This document shows positions 1 to 10,700 of a DNA stretch of 34,256 bases, one piece after another. The stretch is from Trichosporon coremiiforme (lineage: Eukaryota > Basidiomycota > Tremellomycetes > Trichosporonales > Trichosporonaceae), in assembly GCA_039545355.1 (NCBI GenBank), contig BCJJ01000067.1, positions 1 through 34,256 of the forward strand. The letters are read 5' to 3'. The notes under the pieces are model-generated. The model was not told the DNA's origin and made no database searches. It saw only the letters and a list, made by a program, of their open reading frames with translations. How positions within the stretch are numbered: the stretch's first letter is position 1; the number at the start of each line of letters is the position of its first letter. The position numbers were made by a program, and so were the translations under genes.

Positions 1-36
1 TGCTGAGGCTGCTGAGGCTGCTGAGGCTGCTGCAGC
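1..36 (-). repeat. Gln/Pro-encoding CTGAGG/CTG microsatellite
   Basis: The plus strand reads ctgaggctg repeated three to four times. On the minus strand, in the transcription factor's last exon, this encodes a QQPQQPQQ tract. It is a coding low-complexity tail and probably varies in length between strains. Confidence 0.75.
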
Positions 37-3034
37 GGCTGGGGCTGGGGCGGCACAAACTGCTGCTGCTGGGCCTGTGGTTGCTGCACAGGCGGGACCT
101 GGTGCATGACCGCCCCAGAGCCCTGCAGAGGGCTCGGCATCGGGCTAACCGTGTTCGAAATCCCATTAGGCGTTCCGTTCGGGTTAACGCGAGGGTTGGG
201 AGACATCTTGACGCGCGCGCTACCCGTGACTGGCTGCGACGCTGATCGGTGAGCCCCAGCCGCGGCTGTCCCTAGCTTCTGCTTCGACTGGGGCTGCGCC
301 GAGGTTGCCGCGGGAGACGTCTGGCTCCCTGCTGAGTGCAAAGAACCGCTCTGTGACGGAGTCGGCGTCGCCAATGCCTCAGCAACCACAGGAGAGGTAA
401 GGGAAGAGATAGACTTGCGACGAGCCGCCTTGATTCCATACTCGGCGTCGAAAATGAGATCATGCGTCGGCACGAGACGGACCTGATCATCTGCCAGTTT
501 GGCAACCTGCTCCTTGAATGTCTCGACGAGCTTGAGGTGCCTGACAGCGAGAGGGTGGCGCTGAGCGTAGAGAACATGTGCACGGCTGATTGGTCAGCTC
601 GAACTTGAAATCTGTACTCACTGGAACTCCTGCACCTCGGCCTCGAACACGTTGGACGCAACGTGGTTGTTGGACAGCCTAGCGGAATTGATGAACCGCA
701 AGAGACACCTAGTCGCTTGGCCCCAGATGAACGAGTTGACCGGCGGCAGTAGCGTGACTAGACGCGTTAGCGGTTCCCACAAATTACAACTCACGATCGT
801 AGCTGGTGGCCTGGAGGTCGAACAGCAGGGACAAGATGGCGCGGACCGCGGACAGAATCATCTTGGCGGCTTCGTCGTTCCAGGTCAAGTGCGTGATCAA
901 GGCTTGGCCGAGGTTGAGCACACATGCGTGCGTCAGAGAGATTGCCGTGAAGAGGTCGGCATCGATCGCCTCGCCACCGTCCCTCGTAGGCTGCATAGGC
1001 CGGCGCAGCTGCGGAGGGAAGCTCATTCGGAAAGTGTTTATGTCCATCATGAGCCTTCGGAGCTCCGGGTCGGACAGGTAGCGAGCGTATGTGTGCGTGT
1101 CCTGCGTGTATCGTCGGATAAAGGTGCTCGTCTCGCCGTACAGGCGCATGGCCTTGATTAGGAGGTTCAGGCTGTCCATGTGCTGCGGCGGGTGTTCAGA
1201 GTAAAAGTCGGGCGACCTGAAGCTCTGGGCGCCAACGAGACCGTCGTGGGTGGAGGTGTCGTAGATGTGCTGAATGACAGGCATCTCCACCGAGATCTCG
1301 TTATCAGCCACAGCCGTCGGCCAAGCAGTGCCGCAGGTCGACATCCTCTCGACATAGTACGTCAGCCTGGATTGTCAGCGTGAACACGATAAACACGAGC
1401 TACTCACCACCATGTCCTATCCTGCTCCGCTTGCTCAAGGGCAGACTGCGCGGGCGCAACCAGCACAGGGTTGTGCAGGAGGGAGTCACGTTCCCTCTCT
1501 AGGAACTGTCAGCAAACACTACGTGCTTTAAGAAACGTACGAGACGAAAGGTGCAGGTACTGGGGAAGAGCCATGCGAACAGCGCAAGCCGACTCCATAA
1601 AGACATCAGTGAACCATCCGTTGGCGAAATCCATCTGCACGGCGAGCGTCAGGGCTGTGCGGTCAGCGGCTGTCTCCAAGGTGTGGCTTACATTGCACTC
1701 CTGCCAAGATGTCACCACTGTTGACGGCGTCTCCCACTCCCTGCAAGCATCGTCGGCGATGCCACATCTGGAACCGCGTGAGTGCGTTCGACTGATCGAC
1801 GATCTGGCCACCCATCACGGAAATGAAGGGGATGGAGCGCATGGACGACTCCATGTTGAGGTCATGCTCTGGGTGGATCGTTTCGCTGGCCTTGGTGCCG
1901 ACAGGGAAGTATTCGCGCGAGGCCACTGTTTCAGGCGACAGGAAGGGCGCCGTAATCGCTAGTATGCCGTGCAGCACCATTGTACTCTATAGGTCAGCCA
2001 ATCATGCCTTGGCTTGGTCAACATACCGGGAAGTTCGCATGCCTGGGGGGCAGTTGCAGGCAGCTGAACAGGTGTGCGCGATTGAACATCTTGGGTACGG
2101 TGGGCACTCGGTCAAAGAAAACGTTGACGACATGATCGACGACCGCTGGAGACGGCAGGTTCTGCGGCCAGCTGTCCATTAGCATGCACCTCGAGCGCAA
2201 GAACTCACTCAGGCCAGATAAGCCCTCCGCTGAAAGCAGGGTTGGGCTCCGGGGCTCGAGATGGGAGACGACTGCCGCTCGCCGCAGCAGGCGATCCATT
2301 CGGGTGAGTGTTGAACTGGCTCGAGGGAAACGAGCTCGGATAGATCACGGACGGTCCAGGCTGGAAGGGCTGGCCTGTGCCAGTCATGCCAAGGCCGTTG
2401 ATCGGTTCAGTGATGACGGGCGTTTGGTTGTACGGCTCCTGGTCTTCGATGAGTAAGCTTGTGTCCTTTCCGTCGGATCTACCACTAGACTCACAGAGGT
2501 TGTCATGCTCTTGATCCTCGTAGCTCTGCGAAATGGTCGGAATCTGGCCTTGAGATCCATGCGACGGTCCCGCTTGCGACAGCTTCTGCTGCTGCTGAGA
2601 CTGGGGCTGTTGCTGATCCTGCCAAGGCTGCTGGAAGCCGTCCTGGGGAGCCTCCAACTCGTGCATCTTGCGTCTCTTGTTCTCTCGTTTCCGAAGCGTC
2701 CGTGCAGATGGGTCACGTATCTCGTCCCAGGTACACGGTTCCGGCGGTTCATACTTGATCGGGCCTCGTTGACGCGGTTTGCGACAGTTGCCGCAAGTGG
2801 GACGCATCGCATCGCATTTCTGATATCTGTCAGCGATGCCTCGTCTCACGCCCGACGTCGGGGCGTAGGGTCCGCTTGAGTGGGACTGCACAAAAAGCGG
2901 GGAATCAAGTCGAGGTGAGGTGAGGTGAGGTGAGGGGAGACAGTGGAGGCAGAGCAACGTACCAGTTTTCTCCGCCTGCACTGATGGCAGGCAGCGTTGC
3001 GTGCAAGGACGCGATGAGGGTCGCCGTCCTGCAT
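1..3034 (-). CDS. Zn2Cys6 transcription factor with fungal-specific middle domain, 3' end cut by window edge
   Basis: This is a nuclear DNA-binding regulator of the Gal4-type zinc-cluster class; its target is unknown. Exons run 3034-2963, 2819-2209, 2171-2027, 1986-1692, 1654-1541, 1498-1408, 1366-795, 757-622 and 585-<1, and all phases agree, giving about 873 residues before the edge. Zinc cysteines are C16, C19, C26, C33, C36 and C53; the first intron splits the motif between CHQCRRRKL and KCDAMRPTC. A Gln-rich linker follows (about residues 85-103). From about residue 230 comes the fungal_trans region (NLPSPAVVDHVVNVFF, WHRRRC, then TWWLTYYVERMSTCGTAWP across the exon 6/7 junction). The C-terminal tail is Ser/Pro-rich and ends in Gln-Pro repeats at the edge. 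The start is the first in-frame ATG before the zinc cluster, with A at -3. A possible 51-nt in-frame intron inside exon 2 (about 2505-2455) is undecided. Confidence 0.9.
2912..2936 (+). repeat. GAGGT pentamer repeat inside intron 1 of the zinc-cluster gene
   Basis: Four perfect GAGGT units are followed by GAGGG. They lie in the 143-nt first intron (2962-2820) of the minus-strand transcription factor, where they read as a CACCT/CCTCA pyrimidine-rich tract. No function is visible. Confidence 0.7.
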
Positions 3035-4017
3035 ATTGGGCGGGCCGTCGAACTGATCGGAAGACACGATGAAGAGATGATGTGGTGGGCGACGTCGAAC
3101 GAAAAGGAGCAACTGGACGTTGGACTAAAGTGGAAGGACCTGAGGCGTGCGCGTGTGCAGGACGTGACCAACTTGGGCTTGAGCCGAGCAGACGGCTGGC
3201 TTGGCGACAGAAGATCGAAGTGACAGGCGGTCGAGCCGGGGGGCGGAACACGATGCGCAATCGATGGGTTGACGAAGGCGGCGGTGTGTGGGGTAGAGTG
3301 AGAGAGAGGTGTGTGTATGTGAGATGTTGTGTGTTGGCTGACACGATGAGAGGAGTATGTGTGGGGAAGACAAAAGGATGAGAAGACGAGGTCGCGGGCA
3401 GATGGATGGTGTTGGTTGAATGAATAACCGGTGGTGAGGGTGAATGTGAGCAGGCACGAATGTGGACGGTGGCACGGCAGTAGGGCGGCACGGCACGGCG
3501 GGGCGGGGGCGGGGGCGGTCGGGCTGCGGCTGCGGTGGTGCGGTGGTGCGGTGTGCGGTGGTGGTACTGGTGGTGTGCGTGCGTGCCCAGTGCTTGGGTC
3601 CCAGTGCAACGAGCGAGTGGACGAGTGGACAAGTGGACAATGAACGGTGCCCGGACGTAGACTGGAAACACCACTGGCTGGATAAACCTGGGCAGCTGGG
3701 GGCGCGGCTTGTCGCGCTTGCCAGAGTACCAGAGTGGACGAATGGCCCGACTGGCCCGACAGGTGTTGCAGGTCTTGCAGGTCAGATGGACAGCTGGTCA
3801 CCAGGTCCAGGAAAGGATCAGGACCCAGCCAGAGCCTAAGTCGCAAGTGCACAGGAGGACGAGAGGTCACTAGCCTCCAAAGGTCTAAGGTGTCGATAGC
3901 GCTGGTACGCTACGCTGGCTGGCTGATACTGGCGCCGGTAGCTTAGCGTGTGATACGGCGGAGCCTGAGGAGGCTGAGGCTTGAGGAGAGGGGTGAGGGT
4001 GAGAGGGTGAGGATGAG

Positions 4018-4048
<31 letters not shown>

Positions 4049-5267
4049 GCGGGGTGAGGGGAGGGTGAGGGCCTTGAGGGCCGTGAGGGTGGGGGTGCGG
4101 AGACGCCAGGGCAAGGATGCGCGCGTGCCGTGCCGTGTGCTGTGCGGTTGTGTGAGCGGGCCAGAAGCCCAGACGGAGGCTCAGCTGGACGACTGGACAC
4201 CGACCGGTACGAGGACAGAGGACCCGTGGGCGAGCAGACACCGACGGCGGCAGGCGACGGGCAGGCGTCAACCAGCTTACGAAGACCCGAAGACCCAGAC
4301 CCGGGACCAGGACTGGATTCAGATTCAGATTCACGGCTGACGGAGTCGTCTTTGCACACAAGCCAAAGGCACACAGCCAGAGGGCCCAGAGGGCCCAGAA
4401 GGCCCGTGGCGACCGCCCAGACAGCCCAGGAATACATGCAAAGCGCCCACTGCCTCCTCCGCACTGTCGACTGCCCACTGCACGACATCAGCGTCACACC
4501 GCTCGCGAGGAGGCGGCTGCTTGCAGGAGACAAGGTGGGGAACAGTGGCCACAGCACATGAGAGCGAGGCATCAAACCAGAATGGCTCGTGGCTCAGGCG
4601 AGTCAAGGCACTGGAGCAGAGGGAGACAAGGTGCGGGGCAAGGGTCACCATCGCACGCTCTGGGAACGACCGCCTCCCAACTAGAGTCCCTTCCCTTCCC
4701 CAACCCAACAGGGTTCACCGGATCGACGCAACGGGACCTGGACCACTAGCATTTTGGCTCACTCGCTCACGCCTTCCTGTCTTCCTCACAAGCTCACAAA
4801 GCACCTCTGTACCTGCACTACTGCTACGCCGCTGCACATTCATCCTGCAACCTTGGCACCGCTCTCCGCTCTTGGCTTTCCGCCACTCCGTCGCCGGCAC
4901 CGTCCTGCCTTCTCCTCATCATTGATATCCTCCACGTTGTTCTTTCCTCTTGGGTCTTCTTTCCGCCGCCGCCGCCGCCACCGTAAGACGATTCTGATGA
5001 CGTGCCTGCTCCCTCGCCCAATCAGCCGACGGCCCTGATGTTTGCCTTCCCTGACTGCCTTGAATGCCTTCCCCTTGCGTCTTCCCTGTGCCATTTGGTC
5101 TCATTCAACCGTAATTCTGTAATCAGCCAGAGCACTCCAGAGCGCGGCAGAGGGGATCTCACAAGGAATCAGAACGTTTTCTCTCTACCACTTGTGATCT
5201 AGCCCCTCTCGGCATCCTCGCCTTCTCTCGGATCTCGGAGCCCTCTCAGACATCCAAGACACAGCCC
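3035..5267. other. Gene-poor region upstream of the zinc-cluster gene
   Basis: I find no convincing coding exon here. On the minus strand, 3035 to about 3640 is pyrimidine-rich, as expected for the promoter and leader of the transcription factor. From 3480 to 3560 it is G-rich on the plus strand, including a GGGGCGGGGGCGG tract near 3497-3516 with quadruplex potential. From 4019 to 4048 there is a perfect TGAGGG hexamer array. From about 4740 to 5260 the plus strand is C/T-rich (CTTCCTC and TCTTTCC stretches, a GCC trinucleotide run near 4961-4980), which resembles a basidiomycete leader reading toward the ORF at 5268. Open frames in this stretch lack coding character. Confidence 0.6.
4019..4048 (+). 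repeat. (TGAGGG)5 tandem array, quadruplex-capable
   Basis: Five perfect TGAGGG units give five GGG runs spaced by TGA, the G3N3 pattern of a stable intramolecular G-quadruplex on the plus strand. Degenerate GTGAGG units flank it on both sides (about 3985-4095). It lies about 1 kb upstream of the minus-strand transcription factor start. Confidence 0.85.
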
Positions 5268-5618
5268 ATGGCGCGTCGTCAACGTGAGAGCGGGTCTGCC
5301 GCGGTCCTGGGCGAAATGATCTTGGGTGCCGTTAAACCTCCGGTGGTGTACACCAGATCATCCGACGTGATATGGGAGGGATATAGCTCTACACCCAGAC
5401 CCATCACGCGTATCAGCCAGCTGACAGGAGGGCTGACCTCGCAACGGCCATCCCATCCCACGTTCAACCTCCTGACCCATGTCCTCGGCATCGCCCGCGT
5501 CAATCCCGACCCGCTACCTCGGGACAGGAGCTCGCCGTTGTCGGCAGGCCAGGCGAGGTGGGGACGGGACACAGACGCCGTGCCATCTGCTCGCATTCCA
5601 GCTCGTGTTTCATGCTAG
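5268..5618 (+). CDS. Possible small protein, unrecognised (116 aa)
   Basis: The ATG at 5268 sits in a good context (cagcccATGgcg) after about 500 nt of C/T-rich sequence that resembles a 5' leader. The frame stays open for 116 codons, is modestly GC-rich at third positions, and ends TGC TAG. The product is basic at the N-terminus (MARRQRESG), with a short hydrophobic stretch (AVLGEMILGAVKPPVVY) but no clear membrane segment or known motif. A donor-like GTGAGA at about 5281 could make this only a first exon. It may equally be a chance ORF or a noncoding transcript. Confidence 0.3.
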   Translation: MARRQRESGSAAVLGEMILGAVKPPVVYTRSSDVIWEGYSSTPRPITRISQLTGGLTSQRPSHPTFNLLTHVLGIARVNPDPLPRDRSSPLSAGQARWGRDTDAVPSARIPARVSC

Positions 5619-7757
5619 GTCGGTACCGCCGCCAGGCGTCGCTTACCGCTAGCGCTGTTCGTGATCCTATAATCATTCGACCCGTTGCAGTGGCGGGGCA
5701 CACTTTTTGGTGCTAAACGCAGCGTTCCGGCTGCACTGGGAACTGCGGATCCTGACCCATGCCCCACTGACCCACTGTAAAGTAGACATCGGTCTGCTCG
5801 GCAGAAGCAAAGATAGACGGCACCTGACTGCGCGGCTGATTAGGGTAGGTGCCGGCATCGACAGGACCGTCCTCCGCGACTAAAAGACGTGACCTCAGTA
5901 AAGGCGTCCTCCGAACGAACTGTTTCCGAGGGAAATATCTGGAAGATCTACGCTCCACTGCCAAGCGAATAGGATTGCAGTCCGCAGCCATCCAAGCGGC
6001 ATGTTCGGCGCGTACGGCGTAGTCAACATGCTGCGGCGCAACGGCACGGCGGCGGCATGACTGCGCTGCACCACCACTGCATACACGAAGGCGAAAGCAA
6101 AACAACTGGGGCGATCTGCAGGTAGTGCGTAGAGGGTGCGGCTTGCGGAATACCGCGGCTGACCTGATCCTCTTTAGGATCCAGTGGTCTTATCAGAGTG
6201 GCAGCCAAGCTTGATGGAAGCACCCTCGGAGCTCTGTTCGCTCCCTGCTGACATGACCGAGCTGATGTTCTCTTCTTCTCTCCTGGTCTCCAGCCCGTGC
6301 ACTCAGCACCCAACAACGCGTGGACGTCCATGCCGAGATGTTGAAAGCGAGGGCGCGGAGCAAAGCAGATTATGCAGATTATCAGCCGACGTAGATCGTC
6401 GCGTATCGAGCCCCTCCCTTTGGCCAAGCGCGACGTTTGCCCTGCCGCGCGTCGACATCAGCCTAAAGTGGGGTCCACCTCGGATCCATGCTAAGAGGTT
6501 GTCACGTTCCGTGGACCTCCTGTCTCGGCCCGCCGATCTTGGCAACGAGCGACTATGCCGCGGCGTGAAGTCGACATGCCGTGGATCCATGACAACTCGT
6601 CCTCGCGATCGCATTGCTGTATGCATACCCCCACACCAACTTTGTTCGGGCCAGACAAGTCCATGCGCTAGTATACTGCGCTGCTGCGTACCCCCGGCGC
6701 CGACGACGCCGACGACGAGTGGACACGAAGTGAGAAACACTAACTTCGTTGGAACGGACAGACGACGCCTTCTCTAGAGTACGACGCCGACGGAAAAACG
6801 CACACTAAGCCTTGAGGCTCGCGAGATAGTCCAGAATCTCCACATTCAGGTGATGTCACACACGAAAGGCAGTCAATTAAGAGGTTATGTAAAGGAATTC
6901 GCCCGACCTGGTTCCTGGTCTCCTGATCTAGCTGGAGATTATGCTCAGCTCTGGGCTGTCCAGAGTGGAGGGCAGCAGCAGACGCGGACGGCGACGCGGT
7001 GCCCGTTCGGCCCCCGCCTTGCGCAGACAAAGAAACAATCACCCATAGAAGCAAGAATCTCGCAGGCTTTTGGACTATGATACAGAATCCATCAGAAGGT
7101 ACTCCGTAGTGCGGCAGTCGCGAAGGAAGCTCACTGTGCGTGTCACCGCGCGCCGTACCGCTGTCGTGCATTGTCCTGCATACCGCGCCGTCAGCGCCAC
7201 GATGAGATCTGGGAGGCAGCTGCGTACCAGTGGCGCACCCACCTGTTCCACCCTGGTGTGTCTGTTTCTCCCTGCACCATGGGCGCGTCCAGTCATTCGC
7301 CGTCATTCGCTGGCGAAGAGATCTGCCAAGGGGCCACAGGGGTGCATCAGGCGGCGACTCAGGCGTGCTCGAGCCCGACCCTGCACCAAGCTTACCGCAC
7401 CCTTCCGTCCTTTTGCACGCGTTGGCTGTCCTCCTTTTCTCATCTCGTTGATAGCGCTGATTGCGATGCAAAGGGCGACCACGAGGAACCGAAAGTAGGT
7501 CCTCGATGGCGCTTTTGCTTCCGTGCCTGGTTCCTCATGCCGTCACCTGGGGCCAGCCAGGGCCAGCCAGGTTTCAAATGCCCAAGTTCAAACGCCGGTG
7601 TCAACAATGACCCTCCACCAATCACCACCCGCCCTCACTTCGACCACGCGCAATTCCAAAACAAGCCAGGCGATTATCTTTGACTCCTGCTACTGATACT
7701 ATCAACACGCGCAAACGACCCGATATCCACCTTCCTTCCACTCGACATCGCGCCGCC
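5619..7757. other. 2.1 kb without a convincing gene
   Basis: Apart from the weak minus-strand ORF at 5713-5991, this stretch shows no coding signal that I trust. Long open frames on both strands (for example 6184-6777 plus and 6740-7471 minus) have no third-position bias, no recognisable domain and poor or absent ATG starts. I saw no terminal repeats, reverse-transcriptase or transposase motifs, or tRNA cloverleaf. The last 150 nt are the promoter and leader of the POT1-like gene. Confidence 0.5.
5713..5991 (-). CDS. Weak candidate small ORF, unrecognised (92 aa)
   Basis: The first ATG of this open frame is at 5991. The frame gives 92 residues ending QPERCV. The C-terminal half (containing AEQTDVYFTVGQWGMG) looks more protein-like than neighbouring frames, but third positions are not strongly biased and I recognise no family. 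The same frame is open further upstream without an ATG, so an upstream exon is possible. It is listed because nothing else in 5619-7757 looks better. Confidence 0.2.
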   Translation of the reverse strand: MAADCNPIRLAVERRSSRYFPRKQFVRRTPLLRSRLLVAEDGPVDAGTYPNQPRSQVPSIFASAEQTDVYFTVGQWGMGQDPQFPVQPERCV

Positions 7758-10700
7758 ATGTCACGACATCAGCATCCGCTGACGTCCGTGGCCGCCCATG
7801 CTTCTCCGGCCGGAACAGCTGGAAGCAGTGGCGCAGGTGCCGATGCTCGCAATACCCTCACCTTTGACCAGCTCACGGAGGGCACCGGCTTCCCCACCGG
7901 CAAGCTAACGGGCAGCCTCAAGCTGCTCTACGCTCCGAAGCCAGAGGACGATGAACTCCATTTGGATTTTGCAATCAAGGTCAAGCTGGCTGCGTCGTCG
8001 GACTATGTCCAGTCCAAGCAGCACCGGCGCACCATCATGGCCCGCTTTGTCCTCCTTCCCTCACCGACTGACGACCCGGCTCTCGTTGCCCAGACAAGAG
8101 ACGCAAACTACGACCTCCTCAAGCGCAGTCTCGGTTCTTCGCTAACCGTCGACTGTGCAGGCGCCAAGGTCGTGGAGCGCAGGGCTATGGGCGACAAGAC
8201 GCCTGTGGTCAAGATCCGGGCGACCGGCAGTCGAGCAGTGACGATTGACGGAACCCGCCATGAATTCCTCAGTACGTTCCGACCTCCACTTACGCGCCGA
8301 CATTCGCTTAACGCACTGTACTGACGAGTTTCTGCAGAATGCGAGCGCCCGAAGCCTCCTGAAAGATCGCGCACCGACGACTGGTTCTCTCCGTCGCCTG
8401 CACCGACTGTTCCGAGTGCCCCACCAACACGCCCGACCACCACCGCCCAGGCGGAGTCGACGCGAGGTGACGTAACCCGTCATGGCGCCGTTCCTACGAT
8501 GCGTCCGCTTTCGGCAGTCCCTCAGTTCACACTGAAGACTGCGAACAAGGCTGCCCATGCTCAATCTCTAGCGCATGAACATGCATCCGCATCCGCACCG
8601 CGCGGAAGTGAGCGGCGCTCGTCTCTGCTGCCGCTTGCTGCACCGGCTCCGGCCCCGGCTTTCGCAACAGCAGCTGCGGATACGTCTTCTGTGACCCAGA
8701 ATATGACGGACGCTGTTCGGCCCCCACCCACGGCGGTGGACATATCGTCACATGGCCACTCTGTGGCACCCCGTCATGCGCCTGCGCCCCCGCCGCAGCG
8801 GCCGCTCCTCCCCTCGCCGAGCACGGTGCTGTCCTCGCGCCCCGAGACGATCGATTCGCCCCCGAGCAGCATGGAGCTGGCCAAGGGTGAGAGCAGTAGT
8901 GCTGCCAAGCTTAACCTTGATCCGCCGCGAGGGGATCCCAGGGCGCACGGCCAGTGGAGCGTGTCAGGAACGCGGCCGACCGAAATGAGCGAAAACAGCG
9001 AAATTGAGGACATCTATTTCCCCGATAAGCAACTGTCGGCTATTGAGATGGAGGCTAAGCGGCGCTCTGCTGCAGCTTTGCAGCGAGCAGGAGATGCGGA
9101 AGGTGCGGAGGAGCGGGGGGTGTCGGACTCCACAGCGGCCATCGCTCACCGCCCTGACGCAACTGAATCTCGGAGTGTGGCTGCCAACGAGCGGGAACGT
9201 CTCCGACAGACAGATGGCGCCATGCTGCATGAGTCGCATCCGCAGCGCGAGAAGCGTCCACGCGAGGACACGGCGGAGTCACCTGCCCAAGTTGTTGCGC
9301 AGAAGAAAGCTCGTATCGACGGCAAGGAACAGGACAATGGGCCGCCTGTTGCTGCTTTGGATCCGCGTCGTGAGGCGGAGACACGGGCGGCGGCAGAGGC
9401 CAGCGCACTTCGCATGCGCCAGGCACAGCTCCGCGAGGCGGAGGCGGCGCTGGCACAACGGCGCGCGGACGCCGAGACGCTGCACCGCGGTCTGCAGGTG
9501 CATGTGAGTGGCACTTTTAAACTTACAGAACGCCTTTTTTCCCAGAACCAGTTCTGGCAGTACTTCCAGTGCAACTGTCAGCTGACTTCCAGGGCCGATC
9601 GATTCCCAGAACATATGTGACGCTGCGCGAGGCGGCGTCGCGCTCGTCCGCCAACGTCGCCGCCGTCATCGTCAACGTCAAGGGCATGCGAACCACCCCC
9701 ACAGGTACATACCCCCTATCTATTCCGGGCCCCGCCCAGGTTTGCTGTTAATTGTAACTGACACAAGGAACAGGAGACCGAAGCCTAACGGTCGTGATTG
9801 CCGACCCGTCCTCGCACACGCAGGGCAATGCATCGGACGACATGGTCGTCACGCTGTTCCGCAAAACGGAGGCGCCGCTCCAGCTCCTGAGCGCCGGCAT
9901 GCCGATTCTCTTTCGGGCTCTCAAGGTTGGTATCCAGGCGTCTCATGCCGCGTGCCGTCCTGTGCCGTGGCACGGCACCGCGTGCCGTATGGCAAGCTGC
10001 GATGGAGTGATTCAGCAAGCTGACATCAGATCACGACATACAACAACAAGGCCAAGGGGCAGATGTACTCGAACGGGTCTTGTGTGCTGTATGCGCTGCG
10101 CGACGGCGAGGTCATCACGACGGACACTTCGGGTGAGGGGCTCTCGCCGGCCGAGGTCGAGCGCCTCCAGCAGCTACAGCAGTGGTGGGCCGACAACGGC
10201 GAGGCGCCTGCGACGACGAATGTGGCAGTCGGCGACTCGAACCGGGGCAGGCAGGACGTCGAGCTGGGCGCGATCAAGGAGGCGCAGTACTTCCAACTGA
10301 CTGGCAAGGTGCGCTGCTGCTCTCAGCTTAGCTAACGGCAGATCCTCGACATGCAGCTGAACACACGTGGCGGCAACTTCCCAAAGTACGAGCTGTACAT
10401 TGCGGACGGCACTGTCTCCGGGGACGAGGTGCGCGACTTCCACGGCGTCGGGTCGCGGTATCCCTGGCTTCCCCGCGGATCAATCTTCACGTTAGCGGTG
10501 CAGAACGATCCCGTCGGTCCCGCCTTTGTCCCAGGTCAGATCGTGCGCTTCCCCAACGTCCGCGTGAAGCGGTACGCGGGCCAACTCGAACTCATCTGGT
10601 CCGACAAGGTCACGCTGCAACAAGAGCGGGACGGGTGGAAGTCGCGCCGCCACTTCCTCGTGCCTGCCAGCGAGGAGCGGGCGGTCGTCATCGAGAAGTG

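Noticed and set aside
4019..4048. True interstitial telomere repeat linked to the nearby POT1-like gene
   Set aside because: TGAGGG is not the usual TTAGGG or its known fungal variants, and proximity to the gene is not evidence of function. It is kept only as a repeat.
6740..7471. 243-codon open frame on the minus strand in the gene-poor block
   Set aside because: It does not begin with ATG, has no codon bias and shows no recognisable motif.
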